The notes beneath the pieces were generated by a model. That model was not told the origin of the DNA. It searched no databases and worked only from the letters and a program-made list of their open reading frames with translations. DNA of 64,000 nucleotides from Bursaphelenchus xylophilus (lineage: Eukaryota > Nematoda > Chromadorea > Rhabditida > Aphelenchoididae), in the NCBI GenBank assembly GCA_904066235.2, contig CAJFCV020000001.1, positions 12,705,291 through 12,769,290 of the forward strand, given 5' to 3'. Position numbers and translations under genes: made by a program. This document shows positions 27,101 to 42,330 of this stretch, in pieces (within the stretch, counting starts at the first letter, position 1; the number at the start of each line of letters is the position of its first letter).

Positions 27101-30100
27101 TGAGACTTGCCATGATAAAATCTTAGGAGGTTACCTTTCGAATGGTGTATGTCTTGTCAATTCACTCCGTCATCACTAATTCACTTTTTTTCAAACTGAT
27201 GTCTAGTATAATATCAGAGTTTTTCGCCCAGTGTGGGCGTAGTTTGATTCCAAAAAAGCTGAGACTTGCCATGATAAAATCTTAGGAGGTTACCTTTCGA
27301 ATGGTGTATGTCTTGTCAATTCACTCCGTCATCACTAATTCACTTTTTTTCAAACTGATGTCTAGTATAATATCAGAGTTTTTCGCCCAGTGTGGGCGTA
27401 GTTTGATTCCAAAAAAGCTGAGACTTGCCATGATAAAATCTTAGGAGGTTACCTTTCGAATGGTGTATGTCTTGTCAATTCACTCCGTCATCACTAATTC
27501 ACTTTTTTTCAAACTGATGTCTAGTATAATATCAGAGTTTTTCGCCCAGTGTGGGCGTAGTTTGATTCCAAAAAAGCTGAGACTTGCCATGATAAAATCT
27601 TAGGAGGTTACCTTTCGAATGGTGTATGTCTTGTCAATTCACTCCGTCATCACTAATTCACCTTTTTTCAAAACCGGTGTCAAGTATAATATCAGAGTTT
27701 TTCGCCCAGTGTGGGCGTAGTTTGATTCCAAAAAAGCTGAAACTTGCCATGCTAAAATCTTAGGAGGTTACCTTTCGAATGGTGTATGTCTTGTCAATTC
27801 ACTCCGTCATCACTAATTCACTTTTTTTCAAAACTGATGTCTAGTATAATATCAGAGTTTTTCGCCCAGTGTGGGCGTAGTTTGATTCCAAAAAAGCTGA
27901 GACTTGCCATGATAAAATCTTAGGAGGTTACCTTTCGAATGGTGTATGTCTTGTCAATTCACTCCGTCATCACTAATTCACTTTTTTTCAAACTGATGTC
28001 TAGTATAATATCAGAGTTTTTCGCCCAGTGTGGGCGTAGTTTGATTCCAAAAAAGCTGAGACTTGCCATGCTAAAATCTTAGGAGGTTACCTTTCGAATG
28101 GTGTATGTCTTGTCAATTCACTCCGTCATCACTAATTCACTTTTTTTTCAAAACTGATGTCTAGTATAATATCAGAGTTTTTCGCCCAGTGTGGGCGTAG
28201 TTTGATTCCAAAAAAGCTGAGACTTGCCATGATAAAATCTTAGGAGGTTACCTTTCGAATGGTGTATGTCTTGTCAATTCACTCCGTCATCACTAATTCA
28301 CCTTTTTTTCAAAACTGATGTCTAGTATAATATCAGAGTTTTTCGCCCAGTGTGGGCGTAGTTTGATTCCAAAAAAGCTGAGACTTGCCATGCTAAAATC
28401 TTAGGAGGTTACCTTTCGAATGGTGTATGTCTTGTCAATTCACTCCGTCATCACTAATTCACCTTTTTTCAAAACCGGTGTCAAGTATAATATCAGAGTT
28501 TTTCGCCCAGTGTGGGCGTAGTTTGATTCCAAAAAAGCTGAGACTTGCCATGATAAAATCTTAGGAGGTTACCTTTCGAATGGTGTATGTCTTGTCAATT
28601 CACTCCGTCATCACTAATTCACTTTTTTTTCAAACTGATGTCTAGTATAATATCAGAGTTTTTCGCCCAGTGTGGGCGTAGTTTGATTCCAAAAAAGCTG
28701 AGACTTGCCATGATAAAATCTTAGGAGGTTACCTTTCGAATGGTGTATGTCTTGTCAATTCACTCCGTCATCACTAATTCACTTTTTTTCAAACTGATGT
28801 CTAGTATAATATCAGAGTTTTTCGCCCAGTGTGGGCGTAGTTTGATTCCAAAAAAGCTGAGACTTGCCATGATAAAATCTTAGGAGGTTACCTTTCGAAT
28901 GGTGTATGTCTTGTCAATTCACTCCGTCATCACTAATTCACTTTTTTTCAAACTGATGTCTAGTATAATATCAGAGTTTTTCGCCCAGTGTGGGCGTAGT
29001 TTGATTCCAAAAAAGCTGAGACTTGCCATGATAAAATCTTAGGAGGTTACCTTTCGAATGGTGTATGTCTTGTCAATTCACTCCGTCATCACTAATTCAC
29101 TTTTTTTCAAACTGATGTCTAGTATAATATCAGAGTTTTTCGCCCAGTGTGGGCGTAGTTTGATTCCAAAAAAGCTGAGACTTGCCATGATAAAATCTTA
29201 GGAGGTTACCTTTCGAATGGTGTATGTCTTGTCAATTCACTCCGTCATCACTAATTCACCTTTTTTCAAAACCGGTGTCTAGTATAATATCAGAGTTTTT
29301 CGCCCAGTGTGGGCGTAGTTTGATTCCAAAAAAGCTGAAACTTGCCATGCTAAAATCTTAGGAGGTTACCTTTCGAATGGTGTATGTCTTGTCAATTCAC
29401 TCCGTCATCACTAATTCACTTTTTTTTCAAACTGATGTCTAGTATAATATCAGAGTTTTTCGCCCAGTGTGGGCGTAGTTTGATTCCAAAAAAGCTGAGA
29501 CTTGCCATGATAAAATCTTAGGAGGTTACCTTTCGAATGGTGTATGTCTTGTCAATTCACTCCGTCATCACTAATTCACTTTTTTTTCAAACTGATGTCT
29601 AGTATAATATCAGAGTTTTTCGCCCAGTGTGGGCGTAGTTTGATTCCAAAAAAGCTGAGACTTGCCATGATAAAATCTTAGGAGGTTACCTTTCGAATGG
29701 TGTATGTCTTGTCAATTCACTCCGTCATCACTAATTCACTTTTTTTCAAACTGATGTCTAGTATAATATCAGAGTTTTTCGCCCAGTGTGGGCGTAGTTT
29801 GATTCCAAAAAAGCTGAGACTTGCCATGATAAAATCTTAGGAGGTTACCTTTCGAATGGTGTATGTCTTGTCAATTCACTCCGTCATCACTAATTCACCT
29901 TTTTTCAAAACCGGTGTCTAGTATAATATCAGAGTTTTTCGCCCAGTGTGGGCGTAGTTTGATTCCAAAAAAGCTGAGACTTGCCATGCTAAAATCTTAG
30001 GAGGTTACCTTTCGAATGGTGTATGTCTTGTCAATTCACTCCGTCATCACTAATTCACTTTTTTTTCAAACTGATGTCTAGTATAATATCAGAGTTTTTC

Positions 30101-33100
30101 GCCCAGTGTGGGCGTAGTTTGATTCCAAAAAAGCTGAGACTTGCCATGATAAAATCTTAGGAGGTTACCTTTCGAATGGTGTATGTCTTGTCAATTCACT
30201 CCGTCATCACTAATTCACTTTTTTTTCAAACTGATGTCTAGTATAATATCAGAGTTTTTCGCCCAGTGTGGGCGTAGTTTGATTCCAAAAAAGCTGAGAC
30301 TTGCCATGATAAAATCTTAGGAGGTTACCTTTCGAATGGTGTATGTCTTGTCAATTCACTCCGTCATCACTAATTCACCTTTTTTCAAAACTGATGTCTA
30401 GTATAATATCAGAGTTTTTCGCCCAGTGTGGGCGTAGTTTGATTCCAAAAAAGCTGAGACTTGCCATGATAAAATCTTAGGAGGTTACCTTTCGAATGGT
30501 GTATGTCTTGTCAATTCACTCCGTCATCACTAATTCACTTTTTTTTCAAACTGATGTCTAGTATAATATCAGAGTTTTTCGCCCAGTGTGGGCGTAGTTT
30601 GATTCCAAAAAAGCTGAGACTTGCCATGATAAAATCTTAGGAGGTTACCTTTCGAATGGTGTATGTCTTGTCAATTCACTCCGTCATCACTAATTCACCT
30701 TTTTTCAAAACCGGTGTCTAGTATAATATCAGAGTTTTTCGCCCAGTGTGGGCGTAGTTTGATTCCAAAAAAGCTGAAACTTGCCATGCTAAAATCTTAG
30801 GAGGTTACCTTTCGAATGGTGTATGTCTTGTCAATTCACTCCGTCATCACTAATTCACCTTTTTTCAAAACCGGTGTCTAGTATAATATCAGAGTTTTTC
30901 GCCCAGTGTGGGCGTAGTTTGATTCCAAAAAAGCTGAAACTTGCCATGCTAAAATCTTAGGAGGTTACCTTTCGAATGGTGTATGTCTTGTCAATTCACT
31001 CCGTCATCACTAATTCACTTTTTTTCAAACTGATGTCTAGTATAATATCAGAGTTTTTCGCCCAGTGTGGGCGTAGTTTGATTCCAAAAAAGCTGAGACT
31101 TGCCATGATAAAATCTTAGGAGGTTACCTTTCGAATGGTGTATGTCTTGTCAATTCACTCCGTCATCACTAATTCACCTTTTTTCAAAACCGGTGTCAAG
31201 TATAATATCAGAGTTTTTCGCCCAGTGTGGGCGTAGTTTGATTCCAAAAAAGTTGAAACTTGCCATGCTAAAATCTTAGGAGGTTACCTTTCGAATGGTG
31301 TATGTCTTGTCAATTCACTCCGTCATCACTAATTCACTTTTTTTCAAACTGATGTCTAGTATAATATCAGAGTTTTTCGCCCAGTGTGGGCGTAGTTTGA
31401 TTCCAAAAAAGCTGAGACTTGCCATGATAAAATCTTAGGAGGTTACCTTTCGAATGGTGTATGTCTTGTCAATTCACTCCGTCATCACTAATTCACCTTT
31501 TTTCAAAACCGGTGTCTAGTATAATATCAGAGTTTTTCGCCCAGTGTGGGCGTAGTTTGATTCCAAAAAAGCTGAAACTTGCCATGATAAAATCTTAGGA
31601 GGTTACCTTTCGAATGGTGTATGTCTTGTCAATTCACTCCGTCATCACTAATTCACTTTTTTTCAAACTGATGTCTAGTATAATATCAGAGTTTTTCGCC
31701 CAGTGTGGGCGTAGTTTGATTCCAAAAAAGCTGAGACTTGCCATGATAAAATCTTAGGAGGTTACCTTTCGAATGGTGTATGTCTTGTCAATTCACTCCG
31801 TCATCACTAATTCACTTTTTTTCAAAACTGATGTCTAGTATAATATCAGAGTTTTTCGCCCAGTGTGGGCGTAGTTTGATTCCAAAAAAGCTGAGACTTG
31901 CCATGATAAAATCTTAGGAGGTTACCTTTCGAATGGTGTATGTCTTGTCAATTCACTCCGTCATCACTAATTCACCTTTTTTCAAAACTGGTGTCTAGTA
32001 TAATATCAGAGTTTTTCGCCCAGTGTGGGCGTAGTTTGATTCCAAAAAAGCTGAGACTTGCCATGATAAAATCTTAGGAGGTTACCTTTCGAATGGTGTA
32101 TGTCTTGTCAATTCACTCCGTCATCACTAATTCACTTTTTTTTCAAACTGATGTCTAGTATAATATCAGAGTTTTTCGCCCAGTGTGGGCGTAGTTTGAT
32201 TCCAAAAAAGCTGAAACTTGCCATGCTAAAATCTTAGGAGGTTACCTTTCGAATGGTGTATGTCTTGTCAATTCACTCCGTCATCACTAATTCACTTTTT
32301 TTCAAACTGATGTCTAGTATAATATCAGAGTTTTTCGCCCAGTGTGGGCGTAGTTTGATTCCAAAAAAGCTGAGACTTGCCATGATAAAATCTTAGGAGG
32401 TTACCTTTCGAATGGTGTATGTCTTGTCAATTCACTCCGTCATCACTAATTCACTTTTTTTCAAACTGATGTCTAGTATAATATCAGAGTTTTTCGCCCA
32501 GTGTGGGCGTAGTTTGATTCCAAAAAAGCTGAGACTTGCCATGCTAAAATCTTAGGAGGTTACCTTTCGAATGGTGTATGTCTTGTCAATTCACTCCGTC
32601 ATCACTAATTCACTTTTTTTCAAACTGATGTCTAGTATAATATCAGAGTTTTTCGCCCAGTGTGGGCGTAGTTTGATTCCAAAAAAGCTGAGACTTGCCA
32701 TGATAAAATCTTAGGAGGTTACCTTTCGAATGGTGTATGTCTTGTCAATTCACTCCGTCATCACTAATTCACCTTTTTTCAAAACCGGTGTCTAGTATAA
32801 TATCAGAGTTTTTCGCCCAGTGTGGGCGTAGTTTGATTCCAAAAAAGCTGAAACTTGCCATGCTAAAATCTTAGGAGGTTACCTTTCGAATGGTGTATGT
32901 CTTGTCAATTCACTCCGTCATCACTAATTCACTTTTTTTCAAACTGATGTCTAGTATAATATCAGAGTTTTTCGCCCAGTGTGGGCGTAGTTTGATTCCA
33001 AAAAAGCTGAGACTTGCCATGATAAAATCTTAGGAGGTTACCTTTCGAATGGTGTATGTCTTGTCAATTCACTCCGTCATCACTAATTCACCTTTTTTCA

Positions 33101-36100
33101 AAACCGGTGTCAAGTATAATATCAGAGTTTTTCGCCCAGTGTGGGCGTAGTTTGATTCCAAAAAAGCTGAGACTTGCCATGCTAAAATCTTAGGAGGTTA
33201 CCTTTCGAATGGTGTATGTCTTGTCAATTCACTCCGTCATCACTAATTCACTTTTTTTCAAACTGATGTCTAGTATAATATCAGAGTTTTTCGCCCAGTG
33301 TGGGCGTAGTTTGATTCCAAAAAAGCTGAGACTTGCCATGATAAAATCTTAGGAGGTTACCTTTCGAATGGTGTATGTCTTGTCAATTCACTCCGTCATC
33401 ACTAATTCACTTTTTTTCAAACTGATGTCTAGTATAATATCAGAGTTTTTCGCCCAGTGTGGGCGTAGTTTGATTCCAAAAAAGCTGAGACTTGCCATGA
33501 TAAAATCTTAGGAGGTTACCTTTCGAATGGTGTATGTCTTGTCAATTCACTCCGTCATCACTAATTCACCTTTTTTCAAAACCGGTGTCTAGTATAATAT
33601 CAGAGTTTTTCGCCCAGTGTGGGCGTAGTTTGATTCCAAAAAAGCTGAAACTTGCCATGCTAAAATCTTAGGAGGTTACCTTTCGAATGGTGTATGTCTT
33701 GTCAATTCACTCCGTCATCACTAATTCACTTTTTTTTCAAACTGATGTCTAGTATAATATCAGAGTTTTTCGCCCAGTGTGGGCGTAGTTTGATTCCAAA
33801 AAAGCTGAGACTTGCCATGATAAAATCTTAGGAGGTTACCTTTCGAATGGTGTATGTCTTGTCAATTCACTCCGTCATCACTAATTCACCTTTTTTCAAA
33901 ACCGGTGTCTAGTATAATATCAGAGTTTTTCGCCCAGTGTGGGCGTAGTTTGATTCCAAAAAAGCTGAAACTTGCCATGATAAAATCTTAGGAGGTTACC
34001 TTTCGAATGGTGTATGTCTTGTCAATTCACTCCGTCATCACTAATTCACTTTTTTTTCAAACTGATGTCTAGTATAATATCAGAGTTTTTCGCCCAGTGT
34101 GGGCGTAGTTTGATTCCAAAAAAGCTGAGACTTGCCATGATAAAATCTTAGGAGGTTACCTTTCGAATGGTGTATGTCTTGTCAATTCACTCCGTCATCA
34201 CTAATTCACCTTTTTTCAAAACTGATGTCTAGTATAATATCAGAGTTTTTCGCCCAGTGTGGGCGTAGTTTGATTCCAAAAAAGCTGAGACTTGCCATGA
34301 TAAAATCTTAGGAGGTTACCTTTCGAATGGTGTATGTCTTGTCAATTCACTCCGTCATCACTAATTCACCTTTTTTTCAAACTGATGTCTAGTATAATAT
34401 CAGAGTTTTTCGCCCAGTGTGGGCGTAGTTTGATTCCAAAAAAGCTGAAACTTGCCATGCTAAAATCTTAGGAGGTTACCTTTCGAATGGTGTATGTCTT
34501 GTCAATTCACTCCGTCATCACTAATTCACTTTTTTTCAAACTGATGTCTAGTATAATATCAGAGTTTTTCGCCCAGTGTGGGCGTAGTTTGATTCCAAAA
34601 AAGCTGAGACTTGCCATGATAAAATCTTAGGAGGTTACCTTTCGAATGGTGTATGTCTTGTCAATTCACTCCGTCATCACTAATTCACCTTTTTTCAAAA
34701 CCGGTGTCAAGTATAATATCAGAGTTTTTCGCCCAGTGTGGGCGTAGTTTGATTCCAAAAAAGCTGAAACTTGCCATGCTAAAATCTTAGGAGGTTACCT
34801 TTCGAATGGTGTATGTCTTGTCAATTCACTCCGTCATCACTAATTCACTTTTTTTCAAACTGATGTCTAGTATAATATCAGAGTTTTTCGCCCAGTGTGG
34901 GCGTAGTTTGATTCCAAAAAAGCTGAGACTTGCCATGATAAAATCTTAGGAGGTTACCTTTCGAATGGTGTATGTCTTGTCAATTCACTCCGTCATCACT
35001 AATTCACTTTTTTTCAAACTGATGTCTAGTATAATATCAGAGTTTTTCGCCCAGTGTGGGCGTAGTTTGATTCCAAAAAAGCTGAGACTTGCCATGATAA
35101 AATCTTAGGAGGTTACCTTTCGAATGGTGTATGTCTTGTCAATTCACTCCGTCATCACTAATTCACTTTTTTTTCAAACTGATGTCTAGTATAATATCAG
35201 AGTTTTTCGCCCAGTGTGGGCGTAGTTTGATTCCAAAAAAGCTGAGACTTGCCATGATAAAATCTTAGGAGGTTACCTTTCGAATGGTGTATGTCTTGTC
35301 AATTCACTCCGTCATCACTAATTCACCTTTTTTCAAAACCGGTGTCTAGTATAATATCAGAGTTTTTCGCCCAGTGTGGGCGTAGTTTGATTCCAAAAAA
35401 GCTGAAACTTGCCATGCTAAAATCTTAGGAGGTTACCTTTCGAATGGTGTATGTCCTGTCAATTCACTCCGTCATCACTAATTCACTTTTTTTTCAAACT
35501 GATGTCTAGTATAATATCAGAGTTTTTCGCCCAGTGTGGGCGTAGTTTGATTCCAAAAAAGCTGAGACTTGCCATGATAAAATCTTAGGAGGTTACCTTT
35601 CGAATGGTGTATGTCTTGTCAATTCACTCCGTCATCACTAATTCACCTTTTTTCAAAACCGGTGTCAAGTATAATATCAGAGTTTTTCGCCCAGTGTGGG
35701 CGTAGTTTGATTCCAAAAAAGCTGAAACTTGCCATGCTAAAATCTTAGGAGGTTACCTTTCGAATGGTGTATGTCTTGTCAATTCACTCCGTCATCACTA
35801 ATTCACTCTTTTTTCAAACTGATGTCTAGTATAATATCAGAGTTTTTCGCCCAGTGTGGGCGTAGTTTGATTCCAAAAAAGCTGAGACTTGCCATGATAA
35901 AATCTTAGGAGGTTACCTTTCGAATGGTGTATGTCTTGTCAATTCACTCCGTCATCACTAATTCACTTTTTTTCAAACTGATGTCTAGTATAATATCAGA
36001 GTTTTTCGCCCAGTGTGGGCGTAGTTTGATTCCAAAAAAGCTGAGACTTGCCATGATAAAATCTTAGGAGGTTACCTTTCGAATGGTGTATGTCTTGTCA

Positions 36101-39100
36101 ATTCACTCCGTCATCACTAATTCACCTTTTTTCAAAGCCGGTGCCTAGTATAATATCAGAGTTTTTCGCCCAGTGTGGGCGTAGTTTGATTCCAAAAAAG
36201 CTGAAACTTGCCATGCTAAAATCTTAGGAGGTTACCTTTCGAATGGTGTATGTCTTGTCAATTCACTCCGTCATCACTAATTCACTTTTTTTCAAACTGA
36301 TGTCTAGTATAATATCAGAGTTTTTCGCCCAGTGTGGGCGTAGTTTGATTCCAAAAAAGCTGAGACTTGCCATGATAAAATCTTAGGAGGTTACCTTTCG
36401 AATGGTGTATGTCTTGTCAATTCACTCCGTCATCACTAATTCACCTTTTTTCAAAACCGGTGTCAAGTATAATATCAGAGTTTTTCGCCCAGTGTGGGCG
36501 TAGTTTGATTCCAAAAAAGCTGAAACTTGCCATGCTAAAATCTTAGGAGGTTACCTTTCGAATGGTGTATGTCTTGTCAATTCACTCCGTCATCACTAAT
36601 TCACTTTTTTTCAAACTGATGTCTAGTATAATATCAGAGTTTTTCGCCCAGTGTGGGCGTAGTTTGATTCCAAAAAAGCTGAGACTTGCCATGATAAAAT
36701 CTTAGGAGGTTACCTTTCGAATGGTGTATGTCTTGTCAATTCACTCCGTCATCACTAATTCACCTTTTTTCAAAACCGGTGTCTAGTATAATATCAGAGT
36801 TTTTCGCCCAGTGTGGGCGTAGTTTGATTCCAAAAAAGCTGAAACTTGCCATGCTAAAATCTTAGGAGGTTACCTTTCGAATGGTGTATGTCCTGTCAAT
36901 TCACTCCGTCATCACTAATTCACTTTTTTTCAAACTGATGTCTAGTATAATATCAGAGTTTTTCGCCCAGTGTGGGCGTAGTTTGATTCCAAAAAAGCTG
37001 AGACTTGCCATGATAAAATCTTAGGAGGTTACCTTTCGAATGGTGTATGTCTTGTCAATTCACTCCGTCATCACTAATTCACTTTTTTTCAAACCCGATG
37101 TCTAGTATAATATCAGAGTTTTTCGCCCAGTGTGGGCGTAGTTTGATTCCAAAAAAGCTGAAACTTGCCATGATAAAATCTTAGGAGGTTACCTTTCGAA
37201 TGGTGTATGTCTTGTCAATTCACTCCGTCATCACTAATTCACTTTTTTTTCAAACTGATGTCTAGTATAATATCAGAGTTTTTCGCCCAGTGTGGGCGTA
37301 GTTTGATTCCAAAAAAGCTGAGACTTGCCATGATAAAATCTTAGGAGGTTACCTTTCGAATGGTGTATGTCCTGTCAATTCACTCCGTCATCACTAATTC
37401 ACTTTTTTTTCAAACTGATGTCTAGTATAATATCAGAGTTTTTCGCCCAGTGTGGGCGTAGTTTGATTCCAAAAAAGCTGAGACTTGCCATGATAAAATC
37501 TTAGGAGGTTACCTTTCGAATGGTGTATGTCTTGTCAATTCACTCCGTCATCACTAATTCACTTTTTTTCAAACTGATGTCTAGTATAATATCAGAGTTT
37601 TTCGCCCAGTGTGGGCGTAGTTTGATTCCAAAAAAGCTGAGACTTGCCATGATAAAATCTTAGGAGGTTACCTTTCGAATGGTGTATGTCTTGTCAATTC
37701 ACTCCGTCATCACTAATTCACCTTTTTTCAAAACCGGTGTCAAGTATAATATCAGAGTTTTTCGCCCAGTGTGGGCGTAGTTTGATTCCAAAAAAGCTGA
37801 GACTTGCCATGATAAAATCTTAGGAGGTTACCTTTCGAATGGTGTATGTCTTGTCAATTCACTCCGTCATCACTAATTCACCTTTTTTCAAAACCGGTGT
37901 CAAGTATAATATCAGAGTTTTTCGCCCAGTGTGGGCGTAGTTTGATTCCAAAAAAGCTGAGACTTGCCATGATAAAATCTTAGGAGGTTACCTTTCGAAT
38001 GGTGTATGTCTTGTCAATTCACTCCGTCATCACTAATTCACCTTTTTTCAAAACCGGTGTCAAGTATAATATCAGAGTTTTTCGCCCAGTGTGGGCGTAG
38101 TTTGATTCCAAAAAAGCTGAGACTTGCCATGATAAAATCTTAGGAGGTTACCTTTCGAATGGTGTATGTCTTGTCAATTCACTCCGTCATCACTAATTCA
38201 CTTTTTTTCAAACTGATGTCTAGTATAATATCAGAGTTTTTCGCCCAGTGTGGGCGTAGTTTGATTCCAAAAAAGCTGAGACTTGCCATGATAAAATCTT
38301 AGGAGGTTACCTTTCGAATGGTGTATGTCTTGTCAATTCACTCCGTCATCACTAATTCACTTTTTTTCAAACTGATGTCTAGTATAATATCAGAGTTTTT
38401 CGCCCAGTGTGGGCGTAGTTTGATTCCAAAAAAGCTGAGACTTGCCATGATAAAATCTTAGGAGGTTACCTTTCGAATGGTGTATGTCTTGTCAATTCAC
38501 TCCGTCATCACTAATTCACCTTTTTTCAAAACCGGTGTCAAGTATAATATCAGAGTTTTTCGCCCAGTGTGGGCGTAGTTTGATTCCAAAAAAGCTGAGA
38601 CTTGCCATGATAAAATCTTAGGAGGTTACCTTTCGAATGGTGTATGTCTTGTCAATTCACTCCGTCATCACTAATTCACCTTTTTTTCAAAACCGGTGTC
38701 AAGTATAATATCAGAGTTTTTCGCCCAGTGTGGGCGTAGTTTGATTCCAAAAAAGCTGAGACTTGCCATGATAAAATCTTAGGAGGTTACCTTTCGAATG
38801 GTGTATGTCTTGTCAATTCACTCCGTCATCACTAATTCACCTTTTTTCAAAACCGGTGTCAAGTATAATATCAGAGTTTTTCGCCCAGTGTGGGCGTAGT
38901 TTGATTCCAAAAAAGCTGAGACTTGCCATGATAAAATCTTAGGAGGTTACCTTTCGAATGGTGTATGTCTTGTCAATTCACTCCGTCATCACTAATTCAC
39001 TTTTTTTCAAACTGATGTCTAGTATAATATCAGAGTTTTTCGCCCAGTGTGGGCGTAGTTTGATTCCAAAAAAGCTGAAACTTGCCATGCTAAAATCTTA

Positions 39101-42100
39101 GGAGGTTACCTTTCGAATGGTGTATGTCTTGTCAATTCACTCCGTCATCACTAATTCACCTTTTTTCAAAACCGGTGTCTAGTATAATATCAGAGTTTTT
39201 CGCCCAGTGTGGGCGTAGTTTGATTCCAAAAAAGCTGAGACTTGCCATGATAAAATCTTAGGAGGTTACCTTTCGAATGGTGTATGTCTTGTCAATTCAC
39301 TCCGTCATCACTAATTCACTTTTTTTTCAAACTGATGTCTAGTATAATATCAGAGTTTTTCGCCCAGTGTGGGCGTAGTTTGATTCCAAAAAAGCTGAAA
39401 CTTGCCATGCTAAAATCTTAGGAGGTTACCTTTCGAATGGTGTATGTCTTGTCAATTCACTCCGTCATCACTAATTCACCTTTTTTTCAAAACTGATGTC
39501 TAGTATAATATCAGAGTTTTTCGCCCAGTGTGGGCGTAGTTTGATTCCAAAAAAGCTGAGACTTGCCATGATAAAATCTTAGGAGGTTACCTTTCGAATG
39601 GTGTATGTCTTGTCAATTCACTCCGTCATCACTAATTCACTTTTTTTCAAACTGATGTCTAGTATAATATCAGAGTTTTTCGCCCAGTGTGGGCGTAGTT
39701 TGATTCCAAAAAAGCTGAGACTTGCCATGATAAAATCTTAGGAGGTTACCTTTCGAATGGTGTATGTCTTGTCAATTCACTCCGTCATCACTAATTCACC
39801 TTTTTTCAAAACCGGTGTCAAGTATAATATCAGAGTTTTTCGCCCAGTGTGGGCGTAGTTTGATTCCAAAAAAGCTGAGACTTGCCATGATAAAATCTTA
39901 GGAGGTTACCTTTCGAATGGTGTATGTCTTGTCAATTCACTCCGTCATCACTAATTCACCTTTTTTCAAAACCGGTGTCAAGTATAATATCAGAGTTTTT
40001 CGCCCAGTGTGGGCGTAGTTTGATTCCAAAAAAGCTGAGACTTGCCATGATAAAATCTTAGGAGGTTACCTTTCGAATGGTGTATGTCTTGTCAATTCAC
40101 TCCGTCATCACTAATTCACCTTTTTTCAAAACCGGTGTCAAGTATAATATCAGAGTTTTTCGCCCAGTGTGGGCGTAGTTTGATTCCAAAAAAGCTGAGA
40201 CTTGCCATGATAAAATCTTAGGAGGTTACCTTTCGAATGGTGTATGTCTTGTCAATTCACTCCGTCATCACTAATTCACTTTTTTTCAAACTGATGTCTA
40301 GTATAATATCAGAGTCTTTCGCCCAGTGTGGGCGTAGTTTGATTCCAAAAAAGCTGAAACTTGCCATGCTAAAATCTTATGAGGTTACCTTTCGAATGGT
40401 GTATGTCTTGTCAATTCACTCCGTCATCACTAATTCACCTTTTTTCAAAGCCGGTGTCTAGTATAATATCAGAGTTTTTCGCCCAGTGTGGGCGTAGTTT
40501 GATTCCAAAAAAGCTGAGACTTGCCATGATAAAATCTTAGGAGGTTACCTTTCGAATGGTGTATGTCTTGTCAATTCACTCCGTCATCACTAATTCACTT
40601 TTTTTCAAACTGATGTCTAGTATAATATCAGAGTTTTTCGCCCAGTGTGGGCGTAGTTTGATTCCAAAAAAGCTGAAACTTGCCATGCTAAAATCTTAGG
40701 AGGTTACCTTTCGAATGGTGTATGTCTTGTCAATTCACTCCGTCATCACTAATTCACCTTTTTTCAAAGCCGGTGTCTAGTATAATATCAGAGTTTTTCG
40801 CCCAGTGTGGGCGTAGTTTGATTCCAAAAAAGCTGAGACTTGCCATGATAAAAACTTAGGAGGTTACCTTTCGAATGGTGTATGTCTTGTCAATTCACTC
40901 CGTCATCACTAATTCACTTTTTTTCAAACTGATGTCTAGTATAATATCAGAGTTTTTCGCCCAGTGTGGGCGTAGTTTGATTCCAAAAAAGCTGAGACTT
41001 GCCATGATAAAATCTTAGGAGGTTACCTTTCGAATGGTGTATGTCTTGTCAATTCACTCCGTCATCACTAATTCACCTTTTTTCAAAACCGGTGTCAAGT
41101 ATAATATCAGAGTTTTTCGCCCAGTGTGGGCGTAGTTTGATTCCAAAAAAGCTGAGACTTGCCATGATAAAATCTTAGGAGGTTACCTTTCGAATGGTGT
41201 ATGTCTTGTCAATTCACTCCGTCATCACTAATTCACCTTTTTTCAAAACCGGTGTCAAGTATAATATCAGAGTTTTTCGCCCAGTGTGGGCGTAGTTTGA
41301 TTCCAAAAAAGCTGAGACTTGCCATGATAAAATCTTAGGAGGTTACCTTTCGAATGGTGTATGTCTTGTCAATTCACTCCGTCATCACTAATTCACTTTT
41401 TTTCAAACTGATGTCTAGTATAATATCAGAGTTTTTCGCCCAGTGTGGGCGTAGTTTGATTCCAAAAAAGCTGAAACTTGCCATGCTAAAATCTTAGGAG
41501 GTTACCTTTCGAATGGTGTATGTCTTGTCAATTCACTCCGTCATCACTAATTCACCTTTTTTCAAAACCGGTGTCTAGTATAATATCAGAGTTTTTCGCC
41601 CAGTGTGGGCGTAGTTTGATTCCAAAAAAGCTGAGACTTGCCATGATAAAATCTTAGGAGGTTACCTTTCGAATGGTGTATGTCTTGTCAATTCACTCCG
41701 TCATCACTAATTCACCTTTTTTCAAAGCCGGTGTCTAGTATAATATCAGAGTTTTTCGCCCAGTGTGGGCGTAGTTTGATTCCAAAAAAGCTGAGACTTG
41801 CCATGATAAAATCTTAGGAGGTTACCTTTCGAATGGTGTATGTCTTGTCAATTCACTCCGTCATCACTAATTCACTTTTTTTCAAACTGATGTCTAGTAT
41901 AATATCAGAGTTTTTCGCCCAGTGTGGGCGTAGTTTGATTCCAAAAAAGCTGAAACTTGCCATGCTAAAATCTTAGGAGGTTACCTTTCGAATGGTGTAT
42001 GTCTTGTCAATTCACTCCGTCATCACTAATTCACCTTTTTTCAAAGCCGGTGTCTAGTATAATATCAGAGTTTTTCGCCCAGTGTGGGCGTAGTTTGATT

Positions 42101-42330
42101 CCAAAAAAGCTGAGACTTGCCATGATAAAATCTTAGGAGGTTACCTTTCGAATGGTGTATGTCTTGTCAATTCACTCCGTCATCACTAATTCACTTTTTT
42201 TCAAACTGATGTCTAGTATAATATCAGAGTTTTTCGCCCAGTGTGGGCGTAGTTTGATTCCAAAAAAGCTGAGACTTGCCATGATAAAATCTTAGGAGGT
42301 TACCTTTCGAATGGTGTATGTCTTGTCAAT
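12131..42330 (+). repeat. Satellite zone 3: mixed A/B monomers
   Basis: A- and B-type monomers are mixed. B-type units (ACCGGTG) are often linked to GAAAC or TGAAAC and GCTAAAATC in the same monomer, while A-type units usually carry GAGAC and GATAAAATC. The linkage is partial, so alleles have been shuffled by recombination or conversion. No insertion of foreign DNA is visible across about 30 kb. Confidence 0.8.
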